DNA of 64,000 bases from Egicoccus sp. AB-alg2 (GTDB lineage Bacteria; Actinomycetota; Nitriliruptoria; Nitriliruptorales; Nitriliruptoraceae), in assembly GCF_041821065.1 (NCBI RefSeq), contig NZ_JBGUAX010000002.1, positions 248,001-312,000 on the forward strand, read 5' to 3'. A model generated the notes under the pieces. That model did not search any database. It had not been told where the DNA came from and was given only the letters and a program-made list of their open reading frames with translations. This document shows positions 1 through 8,664 of the stretch, in pieces (the stretch's first letter is position 1; each line of letters begins with the position of its first letter). The translations under genes were made by a program, and so were the position numbers.

Positions 1-804
1 GCGACGCGCGCCGAGGCGCTCGCGTCCGCCCATGCCGCCGCGGACGACGTGGTGGTCGGTGCCGCCGTGCACTCCGTACGGGCGGTCCCTGTCGACGCGC
101 TGGGCGCCGTCGCGGGGTGGGCCGCGGACCATGGCGCGCCGGTGCACGCCCACGTGTCCGAGCAGCCGGCGGAGAACGAGGCCTGCCACGCCATCCACGC
201 GACGACACCGAGCCAGCTGTTGTACGACCACGGCCTGCTGGGCGAGCGCTTCACGGCCGTGCACGCCACTCACGTCACGCCCGAGGACCTGACGGTCCTG
301 GGGCAGACCCGCTCGACGGTGTGCCTGTGCCCCACGACCGAACGCGACCTCGCGGACGGGATCGGCCCGGCCCGCGCGATGCTGGAGGCCGGGATCCGTC
401 TCGCGTTCGGCTCGGACAGCCGGGCGGTCGTGGACCCGTTCGAGGAGGCTCGCGCCGCAGAGCTGGACACGCGGCTGCTCACCCTGCAACGTGGGGTGCT
501 GACCGTGGAGGACCTCGCCACCGCCCTGACCGTGGACGGCCACGCCTGCCTGGGGTGGGCGGACGCCGGCCGGATCGCCGAGGGCGCCCGCGCGGACCTG
601 GTGGCGGTGCGCCTGGACTCGGTGCGCACGGCCGGCGCCGACGCCGCCAGCGCCCTCGACACGGCCCTGTACGCCGCCGCCGCCCCGGACGTCACCGACG
701 TGGTCGTTGGCGGGCGCGAGGTCGTGCGTGACGGCCAGCACGTGCTGGGCGACGTCGGTCGCCTGCTGGCCGACGCGATCGCGTCGGTCGTCGAGGAGAC
801 CTGA
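1..804 (+). CDS. hutF: formimidoylglutamate deiminase HutF, 5'-truncated by the window edge
   Basis: The open frame runs in from the window edge, so the N-terminus and first metal-binding histidines are missing; about 267 residues remain. HutF converts N-formimino-L-glutamate to N-formylglutamate plus ammonia in the five-step histidine degradation route. It belongs to the amidohydrolase superfamily. Visible family marks are [14 protein letters not shown], the HATHV metal-ligand strand, and LAFGSDSR with the catalytic aspartate. The TGA stop shares one base with the ATG of hutI, so the two genes are translationally coupled. The earlier hut genes are presumably upstream, outside the window. A general guanine-deaminase-like amidohydrolase is the alternative, made unlikely by hutI next door. 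Confidence 0.9.
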   Translation, partial: ATRAEALASAHAAADDVVVGAAVHSVRAVPVDALGAVAGWAADHGAPVHAHVSEQPAENEACHAIHATTPSQLLYDHGLLGERFTAVHATHVTPEDLTVLGQTRSTVCLCPTTERDLADGIGPARAMLEAGIRLAFGSDSRAVVDPFEEARAAELDTRLLTLQRGVLTVEDLATALTVDGHACLGWADAGRIAEGARADLVAVRLDSVRTAGADAASALDTALYAAAAPDVTDVVVGGREVVRDGQHVLGDVGRLLADAIASVVEET

Positions 805-1976
805 TGGGAAGCGTGCTGTACGACCGGATCGGTGAGCTGGTCACCAACGACCCGTCGCAGGGCGACGGGTCGCTTCTCGGACGGCTGCACGACGCCGCCG
901 TCGTGGTCGAGCACGGCCGCGTGGCCTGGCTGGGTGCCAGCGCAGCGGCGCCCGCCACCGATCAGCGCGTCGACCTGGACGGACGGTGCGTACTGCCCGC
1001 GTTCGTCGACTGCCACACGCACCTGGTCTTCGCGGGCGACCGTTCCGAGGAGTTCGCCGCCAGGATGGCGGGTCGGCCGTACGCGGCGGGCGGGATCCGC
1101 ACCACCGTGGCCGCGACGCGGGACGCCTCCGCCGACGCGCTGCTGAGCCGGGCCCGCCGGCGCCTGCACGAGGCGCGCCGGCAGGGCACCGGGCTGGTCG
1201 AGATCAAGTCCGGCTACGGCCTCGACGTCGCGGCCGAGGCCCGGATGCTGCAGGTCGCGCGGCAGCTCACGGACGAAACGACGTTCCTCGGCGCCCACGT
1301 CGTCCCCACGGAGTGGCAGCACGACCCGGACGGCTACGTCGACCTCGTGTGCGGTCATATGCTGGACGCCTGCGCCCCCCACGCCAGGTGGGTCGACGTG
1401 TTCGTCGAGGACGGCGCGTTCGGTGCCGAGGCGGCCCGCGAGATCCTGCTCGCCGGGCGGAAGAAGGGCCTGGGGTTGCGGGTCCACGCCAACCAGCTGC
1501 AGAACGGTCCGGGCGTGCAACTGGCCTGCGAGCTCGGCGCCGCCAGCGCCGACCATTGCACGCACCTGACCGACGACGACGTCACGGCGCTGGCGGACAG
1601 CGGCACCGTGGCGGCCCTGGTGCCGGGCGCGGACTTCTCGACCCGCTCCCCCGTCTACCCCGACGGTCGTCGCCTGTGGGACGCCGGCGCGACGGTCGCG
1701 CTGGCGACGGACTGCAACCCGGGCACCTCGTTCACGACCTCCATGCCGTTCTGCGTCGCGCTGGCCGTGCGCGAGTGCGGCCTGACCCCGGCCGAGGCGG
1801 TGTGGGCCGCCACCGCCGGGTCCGCCCGGGCACTGCAGCGCGACGACGCCGGTCACCTCGTCGTCGGGTCGCCGGCGGCCATGACGCTGCTCGACGCGCC
1901 CAGCCACGTCCACCTCGCGTACCGCCCCGGCGTGCCGCTGGCGGGCCCGCTCGTCGCACCGGACGCGGCGCCGTAG
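804..1976 (+). CDS. hutI: imidazolonepropionase HutI
   Basis: This enzyme hydrolyses 4-imidazolone-5-propanoate to N-formimino-L-glutamate, the step just before HutF. It is a 390-residue cytosolic metal-dependent amidohydrolase. Family blocks appear in order: [10 protein letters not shown] (metal-binding HxH), [33 protein letters not shown], and [11 protein letters not shown] with the catalytic aspartate. Length is close to the family norm of about 400. The ATG overlaps the hutF stop, so both are read as one operon. No convincing terminator was seen in the roughly 200 bases that follow. Confidence 0.95.
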   Translation: MGSVLYDRIGELVTNDPSQGDGSLLGRLHDAAVVVEHGRVAWLGASAAAPATDQRVDLDGRCVLPAFVDCHTHLVFAGDRSEEFAARMAGRPYAAGGIRTTVAATRDASADALLSRARRRLHEARRQGTGLVEIKSGYGLDVAAEARMLQVARQLTDETTFLGAHVVPTEWQHDPDGYVDLVCGHMLDACAPHARWVDVFVEDGAFGAEAAREILLAGRKKGLGLRVHANQLQNGPGVQLACELGAASADHCTHLTDDDVTALADSGTVAALVPGADFSTRSPVYPDGRRLWDAGATVALATDCNPGTSFTTSMPFCVALAVRECGLTPAEAVWAATAGSARALQRDDAGHLVVGSPAAMTLLDAPSHVHLAYRPGVPLAGPLVAPDAAP

Positions 1977-2172
1977 GCACGGCCGTCCGGCGCCCTCGCA
2001 CGGCGTGCGCAGGCGGGACCGCCGTGTTCACGTGCGGCCCGCCGGGGGGTGACGGCTCAAGTCGGGCCGCCGTTCGGCCGTCAACCAGGGGCACGGGCCG
2101 GACGCCGACCGGCCGCCACCACGGGGTCGGCCGCCGCACGGTCGCCGCCGCCCACCGATCGACACCGCGAGG

Positions 2173-2667
2173 ATGCCCGTGCTGCTCCGCCGGATGACCG
2201 TCTCCCTGCTCGCCGCCGCGCTCCTGGCCGCGCCGCTGACCGCCACGTCGGCGGCGGTCGCACCTGCCGAAGCCCACGCCGCCGCGAAGAACGGCTGCAA
2301 GGTCGTCGCCAAGCCCGAGGCGGCGTCGCGCGACTTCATCGCTGCCCAACGCAAGAAGGCCAAGGTCGGCGCGATCAAGCACGCCGGCGACCTTCGCGAC
2401 GTGGCCCGCGACCACGCCATGCGCATGTGCACCAGGGACCGCCTGTACCACAACCCCAACCTGACCAAGGAGGTCAGGAACTGGCGCTCGGTCGGGGAGA
2501 ACGTCGGTCGCGGCACGACCATCGACCGCCTCAACCGGGCGTTCATGGACTCGCCCGGACACCGGGCCAACGTGCTCGACAAGCGCTGGACCCAGTACGG
2601 CGTCGGGGTGGCCGTCAACGGCCAGGGCAAGGTCTACGTGGTGCAGGTCTACCGCCGCCACCGGTGA
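2173..2667 (+). CDS. secreted CAP-domain (SCP/PR-1-like) protein
   Basis: The protein has 164 residues. Residues 1 to about 38 form a signal peptide: arginines, then the hydrophobic run LLAAALLAAP, then small residues ending near AEAHA. The rest is a CAP domain, seen from HAMRMC, GENVG (CAP1-like) and the CAP2 signature MDSPGHRANVLD. Bacterial CAP proteins are extracellular; most have no assigned activity, though lipid binding and peptidase roles are reported for some. An in-frame GTG at 2179 sits at better distance from the GAGG ribosome-binding site than the ATG at 2173, so the true start may be two codons later. The 3' end overlaps the end of the convergent SDR gene by 19 bases. Confidence 0.85.
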   Translation: MPVLLRRMTVSLLAAALLAAPLTATSAAVAPAEAHAAAKNGCKVVAKPEAASRDFIAAQRKKAKVGAIKHAGDLRDVARDHAMRMCTRDRLYHNPNLTKEVRNWRSVGENVGRGTTIDRLNRAFMDSPGHRANVLDKRWTQYGVGVAVNGQGKVYVVQVYRRHR

Positions 2668-3503
2668 CCATCACCGTTCGGCACGGAAGGGTCGCGCAAC
2701 CCGCCACGCTCAACCGGCGAGCCGAGTGTGCCGACATCGACCGCGCCGCCCCCGCCGTCGGCGACCAGCGTGGAGCCGGTGACGAACGACGACTCGGGAC
2801 CGGCGAGGAACCGCACGCACGCAGCGATCTCGTCGGGATCCGCGGCCCGCCCCAGTGGCAGCGGCGCGACCAGTCGCGTCCACAGCGCCTCGGCGGTCGT
2901 GCCCTGCTCGGCAGCGATCGCCGCCGTCTCGCGTTCGCTCATCTCGGTCCGGGTCCATCCCGGGCACAGGGCGTTGACGCGGATCCGGTCGGGGCCGAGG
3001 TCGACGGCCGCCGAGCGCACCAGGCCCAGCACGGCGGTCTTCGAGGTGACGTACGCCGCGTAGTCGGGGCCGGCGGTCAGCCCGGCCACCGACGACACGA
3101 CGACGATGCTGCCGCCACCGCGCCGGCGCAGCAGGGGCGCGACGGCACGGATTCCCAGCAGCACTCCGTCGACGTTCGTGCGCTGGACGGCGTGCCAGTC
3201 GTCGAGCCGGACCGACTCCACCGACCCGAATGCCTCGACGCCCGCGTTGGCCACGAGCACGTCGGCGCCGCCGAAGCGGTCCTGCGCCGTCGCGGTGACG
3301 CGCGCCCAGTCGCCCGGCTCGGTGACGTCGGCGACCACGGCGATCCCGCCGCACGATGCCGCCACCGCCTCGAGCGGTGCCGGACGCCGGCCCGTCAGGA
3401 TCACCGCGGCGCCGTCGGCCGCCAGCCGCCTGGCCGTCGCGGCGCCGATGCCGCTGCCTGCCCCGGTGACGATCGCGATCCGGCCTGCCAGCGGTGCCGT
3501 CAT
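2649..3503 (-). CDS. SDR-family NAD(P)-dependent oxidoreductase
   Basis: A 284-residue classical short-chain dehydrogenase. It has the TGAGSGIG nucleotide-binding glycine motif near the N-terminus, VANAGV, the active-site serine in VVSSVAG, and a YVTSK catalytic Tyr-xxx-Lys. The C-terminal FVTGSTLVADGG is typical of FabG-like enzymes. The substrate cannot be told. The ATG overlaps the stop of the LLM-family gene upstream by four bases (ATGA), so these two oxidoreductases are co-translated and may act on the same compound. About 25 residues beyond the usual C-terminus (rich in Gly, Pro and Arg) run into the end of the convergent CAP gene. Confidence 0.9.
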   Translation of the reverse strand: MTAPLAGRIAIVTGAGSGIGAATARRLAADGAAVILTGRRPAPLEAVAASCGGIAVVADVTEPGDWARVTATAQDRFGGADVLVANAGVEAFGSVESVRLDDWHAVQRTNVDGVLLGIRAVAPLLRRRGGGSIVVVSSVAGLTAGPDYAAYVTSKTAVLGLVRSAAVDLGPDRIRVNALCPGWTRTEMSERETAAIAAEQGTTAEALWTRLVAPLPLGRAADPDEIAACVRFLAGPESSFVTGSTLVADGGGGAVDVGTLGSPVERGGLRDPSVPNGDGHRWRR

Positions 3504-4441
3504 GCCATCAGCTCCTGCACACGGCTGACGACCCGGCGACAGAACGCCGGCAGCTGGCTCGGGTCGTCGAGGAACTGCGACGGTTTCACACAGATCGTCC
3601 CGAAGCCACGCGCGATCTGGACGGGCACCTGCTCGAGGGCCTCGTCGAGGTCGGCCGGCGCGTGCTCGTCGGGGAACCGGCCGCGGATGCCGCCGATCCA
3701 CTCCAGCGACGCCGGGTCGCGGCCCGCCGCGCGCAGGGCGTCGCGCAGGTCGGCCAACGCGTCGTCGGACGGCTGACCGAGCGGGTGGAAGCCGTCGGCG
3801 TGCTCGACCAGTCGTCGTCGCACGGCCGGGTGGACCGAACTGCCGCCGATCCACAGCCACGGCCCGGTCGGTCGCGCGGGCTTGGGTTCGAGGTAGACGT
3901 CCTCGAAGCGGTAGTGGCGGCCGTGGAACGTGGCCGGCGACTCGCGCCACGACGCGCGCCAGGCGGCGAGATGCTCGTCCAGCCGCGCGCCGCGCTCCCG
4001 GAACGGCACGTCGAGAGCCCGGTACTCGTCCTCGTGCCAGCTCACGGTCGGCTGCACGACCAGGCGCCCGCCACTGAGCAGGTCCAGGGTCGCGAGCTGC
4101 TTGGCGAGCAGGAGCGGGTGGCGAAGCGGCGCGATGATGGCTGCCAGTGCGATCCGCAGGGTCGTGGTGGCGGCGGCGACGGCGCTCGCGACCACCAACG
4201 AGTCGGGCCACGGCATCGCCGGGTCCTGGTTGCCGGGCAGCGCGTAGTCGCGCGGGTTGCCCATCACGCCGGCGGCCCCGGCGGACGGTCCGAGCACGAC
4301 GTGTTCGGACAGCATCACGGTGTCGATGCCGGCGTCCTCGGCGATGCGAGCCACCTCGACCAGTCGTCGCGGCTCACGCGGGTCGATCAGGGTCCAGTTC
4401 TCGGACAGGACCAGGACGACGCGCGGCGATGTGGGGATCAT
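3500..4441 (-). CDS. LLM-class (probably F420-dependent) oxidoreductase
   Basis: A 313-residue TIM-barrel protein of the luciferase-like monooxygenase class. Evidence: a VVLVLSENW first strand, AEDAGIDTVMLSEHVV, HPLLLAKQLATLDLLSGGRL, and the family block PKPARPTGPWLWIGG. In actinomycetes this group usually uses coenzyme F420, and an NpdG-like F420:NADPH oxidoreductase is also encoded in this window. The ATG was chosen because it directly precedes the first beta strand; in-frame GTG codons exist upstream. It is the first gene of a two-gene operon with the SDR and is divergent from the crotonase. FMN-dependent monooxygenase activity is the alternative. Confidence 0.85.
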   Translation of the reverse strand: MIPTSPRVVLVLSENWTLIDPREPRRLVEVARIAEDAGIDTVMLSEHVVLGPSAGAAGVMGNPRDYALPGNQDPAMPWPDSLVVASAVAAATTTLRIALAAIIAPLRHPLLLAKQLATLDLLSGGRLVVQPTVSWHEDEYRALDVPFRERGARLDEHLAAWRASWRESPATFHGRHYRFEDVYLEPKPARPTGPWLWIGGSSVHPAVRRRLVEHADGFHPLGQPSDDALADLRDALRAAGRDPASLEWIGGIRGRFPDEHAPADLDEALEQVPVQIARGFGTICVKPSQFLDDPSQLPAFCRRVVSRVQELMA

Positions 4442-4612
4442 GGGCCACCAGCCTGCGGGAGACGCCCGAACTCTACGGCCGGCGCCGTTCGGCGACGTCC
4501 GGGGCGCGCGATGGCGCCGCGCTCGCGAGTTCTCCGCCGGCCGGACCGGGCTGCTTTCCTCGGTCGCGGACGGCGTGCGTCCGGCACGTCGGACCGGACA
4601 CGAGGAGTGCCC

Positions 4613-5551
4613 ATGGACGGGCTGGAGACGATCCGCTACGAGCGTGACGGCCACGTGGCGCGCATCACCCTGGACCGTCCGGAACGGGGCAACGGGCTGA
4701 CCCGGCGACTGATCGACGAGTTGGCGGCCGCGGTCGAGTACGCCGACCTCGACCCCGAGGTGCGGGTCGTGCTGCTGGCGGGCAGCGGCAGCGGCTTCTG
4801 CGGTGGCTACGACCTCGTCGACGCCGCGGAAGAGCTCGGCGAGGACGCGCCCGACGATTCCGCCCTCCCCCGCGGTGCCCCGCCCGTCCCGGACGGCGCC
4901 CCCACCGACCCGCGGGTCATGGCCGCCAACCACGATCCGTCGCGGCCGTGGGACCCGATGGTCGACCACGGGATGATGAGCCGCAACGTGCGCGCCTTCA
5001 TGACGCTGTTCCACGTCGCCACGCCGGTGATCTGCAAGGTGCACGGGTTCTGCGTGGCCGGCGGGACGGATTTGGCGCTGTGCTCCGACCTGCTCGTGAT
5101 CGCCGAGGACGCCAAGATCGGCTACCCGCCGGCACGGGTGTGGGGCTCGCCGACGACCGCCATGTGGGCGGCGCGGCTGGGCCCCCAGCGCGCGAAGCGG
5201 CTCCTCTTCACCGGCGACTGCCTCTCGGGCGCCGAGGCGCTGGAGTGGGGACTGGCCATCGAGGCGCCGCCGGCCGACCGCCTCGACGAGCGTGCCGACG
5301 CCCTGGCGGCCCGGATCGCCCGGATGCCGCTGAACCAGCTGCAGATGATGAAGTTGCTGGTCAACCAGCAGGTGTACGGCCAGGGACTGCACGCCACCCA
5401 GCTGCTCGGCACGGTCTTCGACGGCATCACCCGCCACACGGCGGAGGGGTACGCGTTCCGCCGGCGCGCCGCCGAGGCCGGTTTCCGGCAGGCCGTCCGG
5501 GAACGCGACGAGCCGTTCGGTGACGCGGGACGCTCCACCTTCAAGGGCTGA
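4613..5551 (+). CDS. crotonase / enoyl-CoA hydratase family protein
   Basis: A 312-residue crotonase-fold protein, longer than the usual 260. There is an insertion of about 50 residues between GFCGGYDL (the first oxyanion-hole block) and KVHGFCVAGGTDLALCSDL (the second oxyanion glycine block). The fold binds acyl-CoA thioesters; members act as hydratases, isomerases or hydrolases. The usual hydratase catalytic glutamates are not clearly placed: the position after the second block reads GYPPARVWGSPTTAMW. The exact reaction is therefore open. A GAGGAG ribosome-binding site precedes the ATG by about eight bases. The gene is divergent from the LLM/SDR operon and ends at a strong hairpin shared with the convergent oxidase gene. 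Confidence 0.88.
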   Translation: MDGLETIRYERDGHVARITLDRPERGNGLTRRLIDELAAAVEYADLDPEVRVVLLAGSGSGFCGGYDLVDAAEELGEDAPDDSALPRGAPPVPDGAPTDPRVMAANHDPSRPWDPMVDHGMMSRNVRAFMTLFHVATPVICKVHGFCVAGGTDLALCSDLLVIAEDAKIGYPPARVWGSPTTAMWAARLGPQRAKRLLFTGDCLSGAEALEWGLAIEAPPADRLDERADALAARIARMPLNQLQMMKLLVNQQVYGQGLHATQLLGTVFDGITRHTAEGYAFRRRAAEAGFRQAVRERDEPFGDAGRSTFKG

Positions 5552-5584
5552 GAAGCGGCGGCAACCCGCGTCGGCGCGGACGCA

Positions 5585-5619
5585 GCAGGGGCAGCGCACC
5601 CGGCGTGCGCTGCCCCTGC
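5585..5619. terminator. bidirectional terminator hairpin
   Basis: A perfect 14-base-pair inverted repeat (GCAGGGGCAGCGCA and its complement) with a 7-base loop. It lies between the convergent crotonase and FAD-oxidase genes. It has no long T run on either side, as is usual for GC-rich actinobacterial terminators. Confidence 0.75.
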
Positions 5620-5635
5620 CGTCCGGGCACCGGGC

Positions 5636-7024
5636 TCAGGCGAGCGCGCGACCGATCGCCATCACCCCGTCGGGGTCGTAGCTGCGGATGGCGGCACGGA
5701 TCCGCGCGAGGGCGCGCGCGTCGAACGCGTGGACCAGGTCGTCCGCGTCGAACGTGAAGTTCGGCATGCGGGGACCGCCGATCCATGGCGCCAGCGCGAC
5801 CAGGACCTCGGTGGCATGGGCCGTCACGTCGGGCTCGTCGAGACCGACCGTGAGCAGGCAGTAGGCGGCGGAGCGCGACGAGAAGGCGGCTTCGTGGGCA
5901 CCGCCGCGCGCCGTCGCGCCGCCCATCTGCCGGATCTCGACCAGCAGCTGCGGCGAGTCCGACCCCGGCCCGGTGGCGTCCAGCAGGGCCGCCGCCGCCT
6001 GCGCCGGGAAGTCGGTCAGCACCGCCGCGGCCTCGCGCACGGGCATCGGGTCCAGCGGGTCGGTGTGCACGGAGTCGATGGCCGTGAACGGCTTGTGGGC
6101 GACGTCGTCGAGGAGGACGGGTGCGGCGGCACGCATCGGTGCGAACCGGCGCGCGCCCTCCGCAGGGTCGCCGGTCCACACGTAGCGGATGGACAGCGTG
6201 AGGCGGCCGGCCAGCTGCGGCGGCGTGTCCGGGCCGTTCGGCAGGCGGAACAGCGCGAAGGAGGTCGTCGCCTCTTCCGGGAGCCGTGCGCACCACTCCC
6301 GCCAGCGGGCGATCACGGCGGCGGCGTCCTCACCATCGAACCAGAGCGAACCGCCGTAGAAGGTCGGCTGGTGGACGAGGTCGAACTCGACGGCGGTGAC
6401 GATGCCGAGGCTGCCCTTGCCGCCGCGCAGGCCGAAGTACAGCTCGGGATGCTCTGACGGCGTCACGCGGCGCAGCACGCCGTCGCCCGTGACGACCTCG
6501 AAGGCACGCACGCGGTCGGCCGCCAGGCCGTAGGTGCGGGCCATGGGACCCAGGCCTCCGCCGGTGGTGTAGCCGACGATGCCGACGTCGGTGATCGAAC
6601 CCGACAGCGGGGCCAGACCGTAGGGCGCCGCAGCCTCGACGACGCGGATCCACTTGACCCCGGCGCCCACCCGGGCCCAGCCCTCCGGGTGGACGGTGCA
6701 CTCGTCGAGGTCCTTCGTCGTGACCAGGAGCTGCCCCACGAGGGCGGAGATCGCCCCGTGCCCGGTGGCCTGCGGGGTGACCAGCAGGCCGTGCTCGCCC
6801 GCGAAGCGGACGGCTTCGACGACGTCCTGTGCCGTCCGGGCCGCCAGCACGGCGGCCGGTTGCACGGCCACCGCCAGGTTCCACGGCGACACGAGTGCCT
6901 GGTAGGCGTCGTCGCCCGGCACGGCCAGCGTGCCCGTGGTACGTGCGTCGAGGTCATCGAAGGGCACGCGCGTCGGCGTGAGATCGCCCTGCGGCCGTTC
7001 CAGCAGTTGTCCGATGAAGCTCAT
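5636..7024 (-). CDS. FAD-binding oxidoreductase (PCMH/BBE-like), paralogue 1
   Basis: A 462-residue flavoprotein of the FAD-linked oxidase family. The N-terminal FAD domain shows AVAVQPAAV, TPQATGHG, the strand VGAGVKWIRVVEAA, the glycine turn GIVGYTTGGGLGPMARTYGL, and GGKGSLGIVTAVEFDL. The TGHG histidine sits where related enzymes attach FAD covalently. The classical C-terminal berberine-bridge motif is weak (IRSYDPDGVMAIGRAL). The substrate is unknown. It shares block order and length with the next gene upstream, so the pair looks like an old tandem duplication. ACTTGAG-type repeats lie about 75-95 bases before its start and resemble those before the second oxidase, suggesting shared control by the SARP-type regulator. 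Confidence 0.88.
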   Translation of the reverse strand: MSFIGQLLERPQGDLTPTRVPFDDLDARTTGTLAVPGDDAYQALVSPWNLAVAVQPAAVLAARTAQDVVEAVRFAGEHGLLVTPQATGHGAISALVGQLLVTTKDLDECTVHPEGWARVGAGVKWIRVVEAAAPYGLAPLSGSITDVGIVGYTTGGGLGPMARTYGLAADRVRAFEVVTGDGVLRRVTPSEHPELYFGLRGGKGSLGIVTAVEFDLVHQPTFYGGSLWFDGEDAAAVIARWREWCARLPEEATTSFALFRLPNGPDTPPQLAGRLTLSIRYVWTGDPAEGARRFAPMRAAAPVLLDDVAHKPFTAIDSVHTDPLDPMPVREAAAVLTDFPAQAAAALLDATGPGSDSPQLLVEIRQMGGATARGGAHEAAFSSRSAAYCLLTVGLDEPDVTAHATEVLVALAPWIGGPRMPNFTFDADDLVHAFDARALARIRAAIRSYDPDGVMAIGRALA

Positions 7025-7090
7025 CTCAGGTCCTCCGTGGTGATCGGTGCCGATGTGGGCGCACGATGCGACGGCGGACTTGCGAGGCGG

Positions 7091-7118
7091 TTGTGAGCGA
7101 CCTGAGACGGGACTTGAG
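7091..7118 (-). promoter_or_regulatory. degenerate heptamer repeats before FAD oxidase 1
   Basis: Reading the plus strand, TTGTGAG (7091-7097), ACCTGAG (7100-7106) and ACTTGAG (7112-7118) follow each other at 9- and 12-base steps. The last is identical to the heptamer repeated upstream of the second oxidase. Heptamer repeats near an 11-base period are the usual binding pattern of SARP regulators, and such a regulator is encoded in this cluster. Here the spacing is imperfect, so this is a weaker candidate. Confidence 0.4.
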
Positions 7119-7165
7119 ACCCGGCGTCGGGGCGAGCACGCGGCCGGCCCGTCTCCTCGGGTCGG

Positions 7166-8566
7166 TCAGGCGTCGGCGGGCTGCGCCGCCGAACCCTCGT
7201 GCGGGACGACGAAGCGGCCCTCGGGATCGGCGGCGGCACGGATGGCGGCCAGACGCTCCCAGGCCGTCGGCGACAAGCCCCGTCGCCCGTCGTTGGCCTG
7301 GTCGACCATCGGCAGGTAGAGCCCGCTGGAGGCCCACCGCGCCAGCGCGGCGAAGATGCGGGTCGTGTCCCGGCGCAGCGAGGCGAGCCCGGCCGGCTCG
7401 TCGGCGATGCCGACGCCCAGCACCAGGAAGGCGCCGTCGAGCCGGTCGAGAGCGCCGCCTCGCGGGGACGGACGGGCCAGGGCACCGCCGAGCTGGCGCA
7501 CCTCGAGGTCCACCAGCCCGGAACCGGAGCGGGGACCGGCAGCCGCGACCAGCGCCTCGACGGCCTCCTCGGGCAGGTCGTCGAGGAGCACGCTGCTGGC
7601 GTGCGCGACGGTCGGCGCCTCCGGGTCGAGGTGCAACCGCGGCAGGGAATCGGCGCGGGCGACGTGGAAGGTGTCCAGCTCGGGCCGCAGCGCCCGCAGC
7701 GGTGCGAGGAGCTGGGCGGCCCGTCCCGGCGGGCCGAGGACGGCACCGTCCACCACGACCACCTGACGACCGCGCAGACCGGCCGGCAGGTCCGGCTGGT
7801 CGGGTGCCTGGAACAGGCGGGCGACCGTGGTCACGTCCTCGGGTGTCTCGCGGGTCCAGTCGGCCCACGCCCGCAGCACGCGCTCGGCATGCCGCCAGTC
7901 CCAGGCCAGCAGCCCCGCGAACGCCGTGGCGATCGGCAGCAGGTCGAACTCGACCGCCGTCACGACGCCGAAACCACCGCCCCCGCGGGCCGCCCACAGC
8001 AGGTCGTCGTGCCCGGTGGCACGCACGAAGCTGCCGTCGGCCAGGACGACCTCGATGGCGGTCAGCGCGCTGCACTGCAGCCCGTGGCGTCGCGCGTACC
8101 AGCTGATCCCCCCGCCGAGGGACGAACCGACGACCCCCACGCTGGGACTGGACATGTGGCGGGCGGCGAGCCCGACCTCCCCGGCCCGCTCGACCACGTC
8201 CCCCCACAGCACACCGGCGCCGACCCGTGCGGTCTGCCGGTCGGTGTCGACGTGCAGCTCGGTGAGGGCCGACGTGCGCAGCAGGACGGCGTCACCCAGG
8301 CGGCCGGACAGCGGCGGTGCGCCGTGTCCGGTCCCCATCGGCGCGACCCGGAGGCCCGCCGCCGCGGCGGCACGCACGACGGTCGCCACCTCGTCGGGGA
8401 ACGCGGGATATGCGACGGCCGCGGGACGGGCGTCGACCTGCAGGTTCCACGGCAGGCGCGCACGGTCGTAGCCGGCATCGCCGGGCAGGTGCACGGCGCC
8501 CCCGCACAACCCCCGCAGCAGGTCCAGCCGGCTGCCACGCTCGGCGGTGGGTGGCGTCGCGGCCAT
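7166..8566 (-). CDS. FAD-binding oxidoreductase (PCMH/BBE-like), paralogue 2
   Basis: A 466-residue homologue of the neighbouring flavoprotein. Matching blocks are LPWNLQVDARPAAVAYP, APMGTGHG (candidate flavin-linking histidine), VGAGVLWGDVVERA, GVVGSSLGGGISWYARRHGL and GGGGFGVVTAVEFDLLP. The C-terminus ends in AIRAAADPEGRFVVPHE, which is like the short tail of FAD-linked oxidases. ATG was chosen as the first in-frame methionine. The 98-base gap to the regulator gene upstream holds an exact heptamer direct repeat 40-58 bases before the start. Its substrate is unknown. No other biosynthetic genes adjoin, so a stand-alone oxidation or detoxification role is as likely as secondary metabolism. 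Confidence 0.88.
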   Translation of the reverse strand: MAATPPTAERGSRLDLLRGLCGGAVHLPGDAGYDRARLPWNLQVDARPAAVAYPAFPDEVATVVRAAAAAGLRVAPMGTGHGAPPLSGRLGDAVLLRTSALTELHVDTDRQTARVGAGVLWGDVVERAGEVGLAARHMSSPSVGVVGSSLGGGISWYARRHGLQCSALTAIEVVLADGSFVRATGHDDLLWAARGGGGFGVVTAVEFDLLPIATAFAGLLAWDWRHAERVLRAWADWTRETPEDVTTVARLFQAPDQPDLPAGLRGRQVVVVDGAVLGPPGRAAQLLAPLRALRPELDTFHVARADSLPRLHLDPEAPTVAHASSVLLDDLPEEAVEALVAAAGPRSGSGLVDLEVRQLGGALARPSPRGGALDRLDGAFLVLGVGIADEPAGLASLRRDTTRIFAALARWASSGLYLPMVDQANDGRRGLSPTAWERLAAIRAAADPEGRFVVPHEGSAAQPADA

Positions 8567-8605
8567 CGCGGGTCCTGACGTCGACGAGGCGATCGTGCAC
8601 CGGGA

Positions 8606-8623
8606 ACTTGAGTTTCACTTGAG
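8606..8623 (-). promoter_or_regulatory. SARP-type direct repeat operator before FAD oxidase 2
   Basis: The heptamer ACTTGAG occurs at 8606-8612 and again at 8617-8623, an exact 11-base period. On the coding strand this reads CTCAAGT-N4-CTCAAGT, followed after eight bases by CACGAT, a plausible -10 box. Known SARP targets have heptamer repeats at 11-base steps about 8 bases upstream of the -10. The oxidase start lies about 40 bases downstream. The match to that geometry, beside a BTAD-domain regulator, makes this a good operator candidate. Confidence 0.6.
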
Positions 8624-8664
8624 CCGTATTCGGGCCGGGGCCGGCACCTGAACGCGGCGATGGG

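Noticed and set aside
3494-4612. Extension of the crotonase frame upstream by 373 codons
   Set aside because: It lies antisense to the LLM gene and has no crotonase-like content. The ATG at 4613 has GAGGAG and the conserved start.
8567-8664. Frameshift that would restore the LuxR domain end of the SARP-type regulator
   Set aside because: Reading the other two minus frames through this stretch gives no LuxR-like sequence, so a simple frameshift is unlikely.
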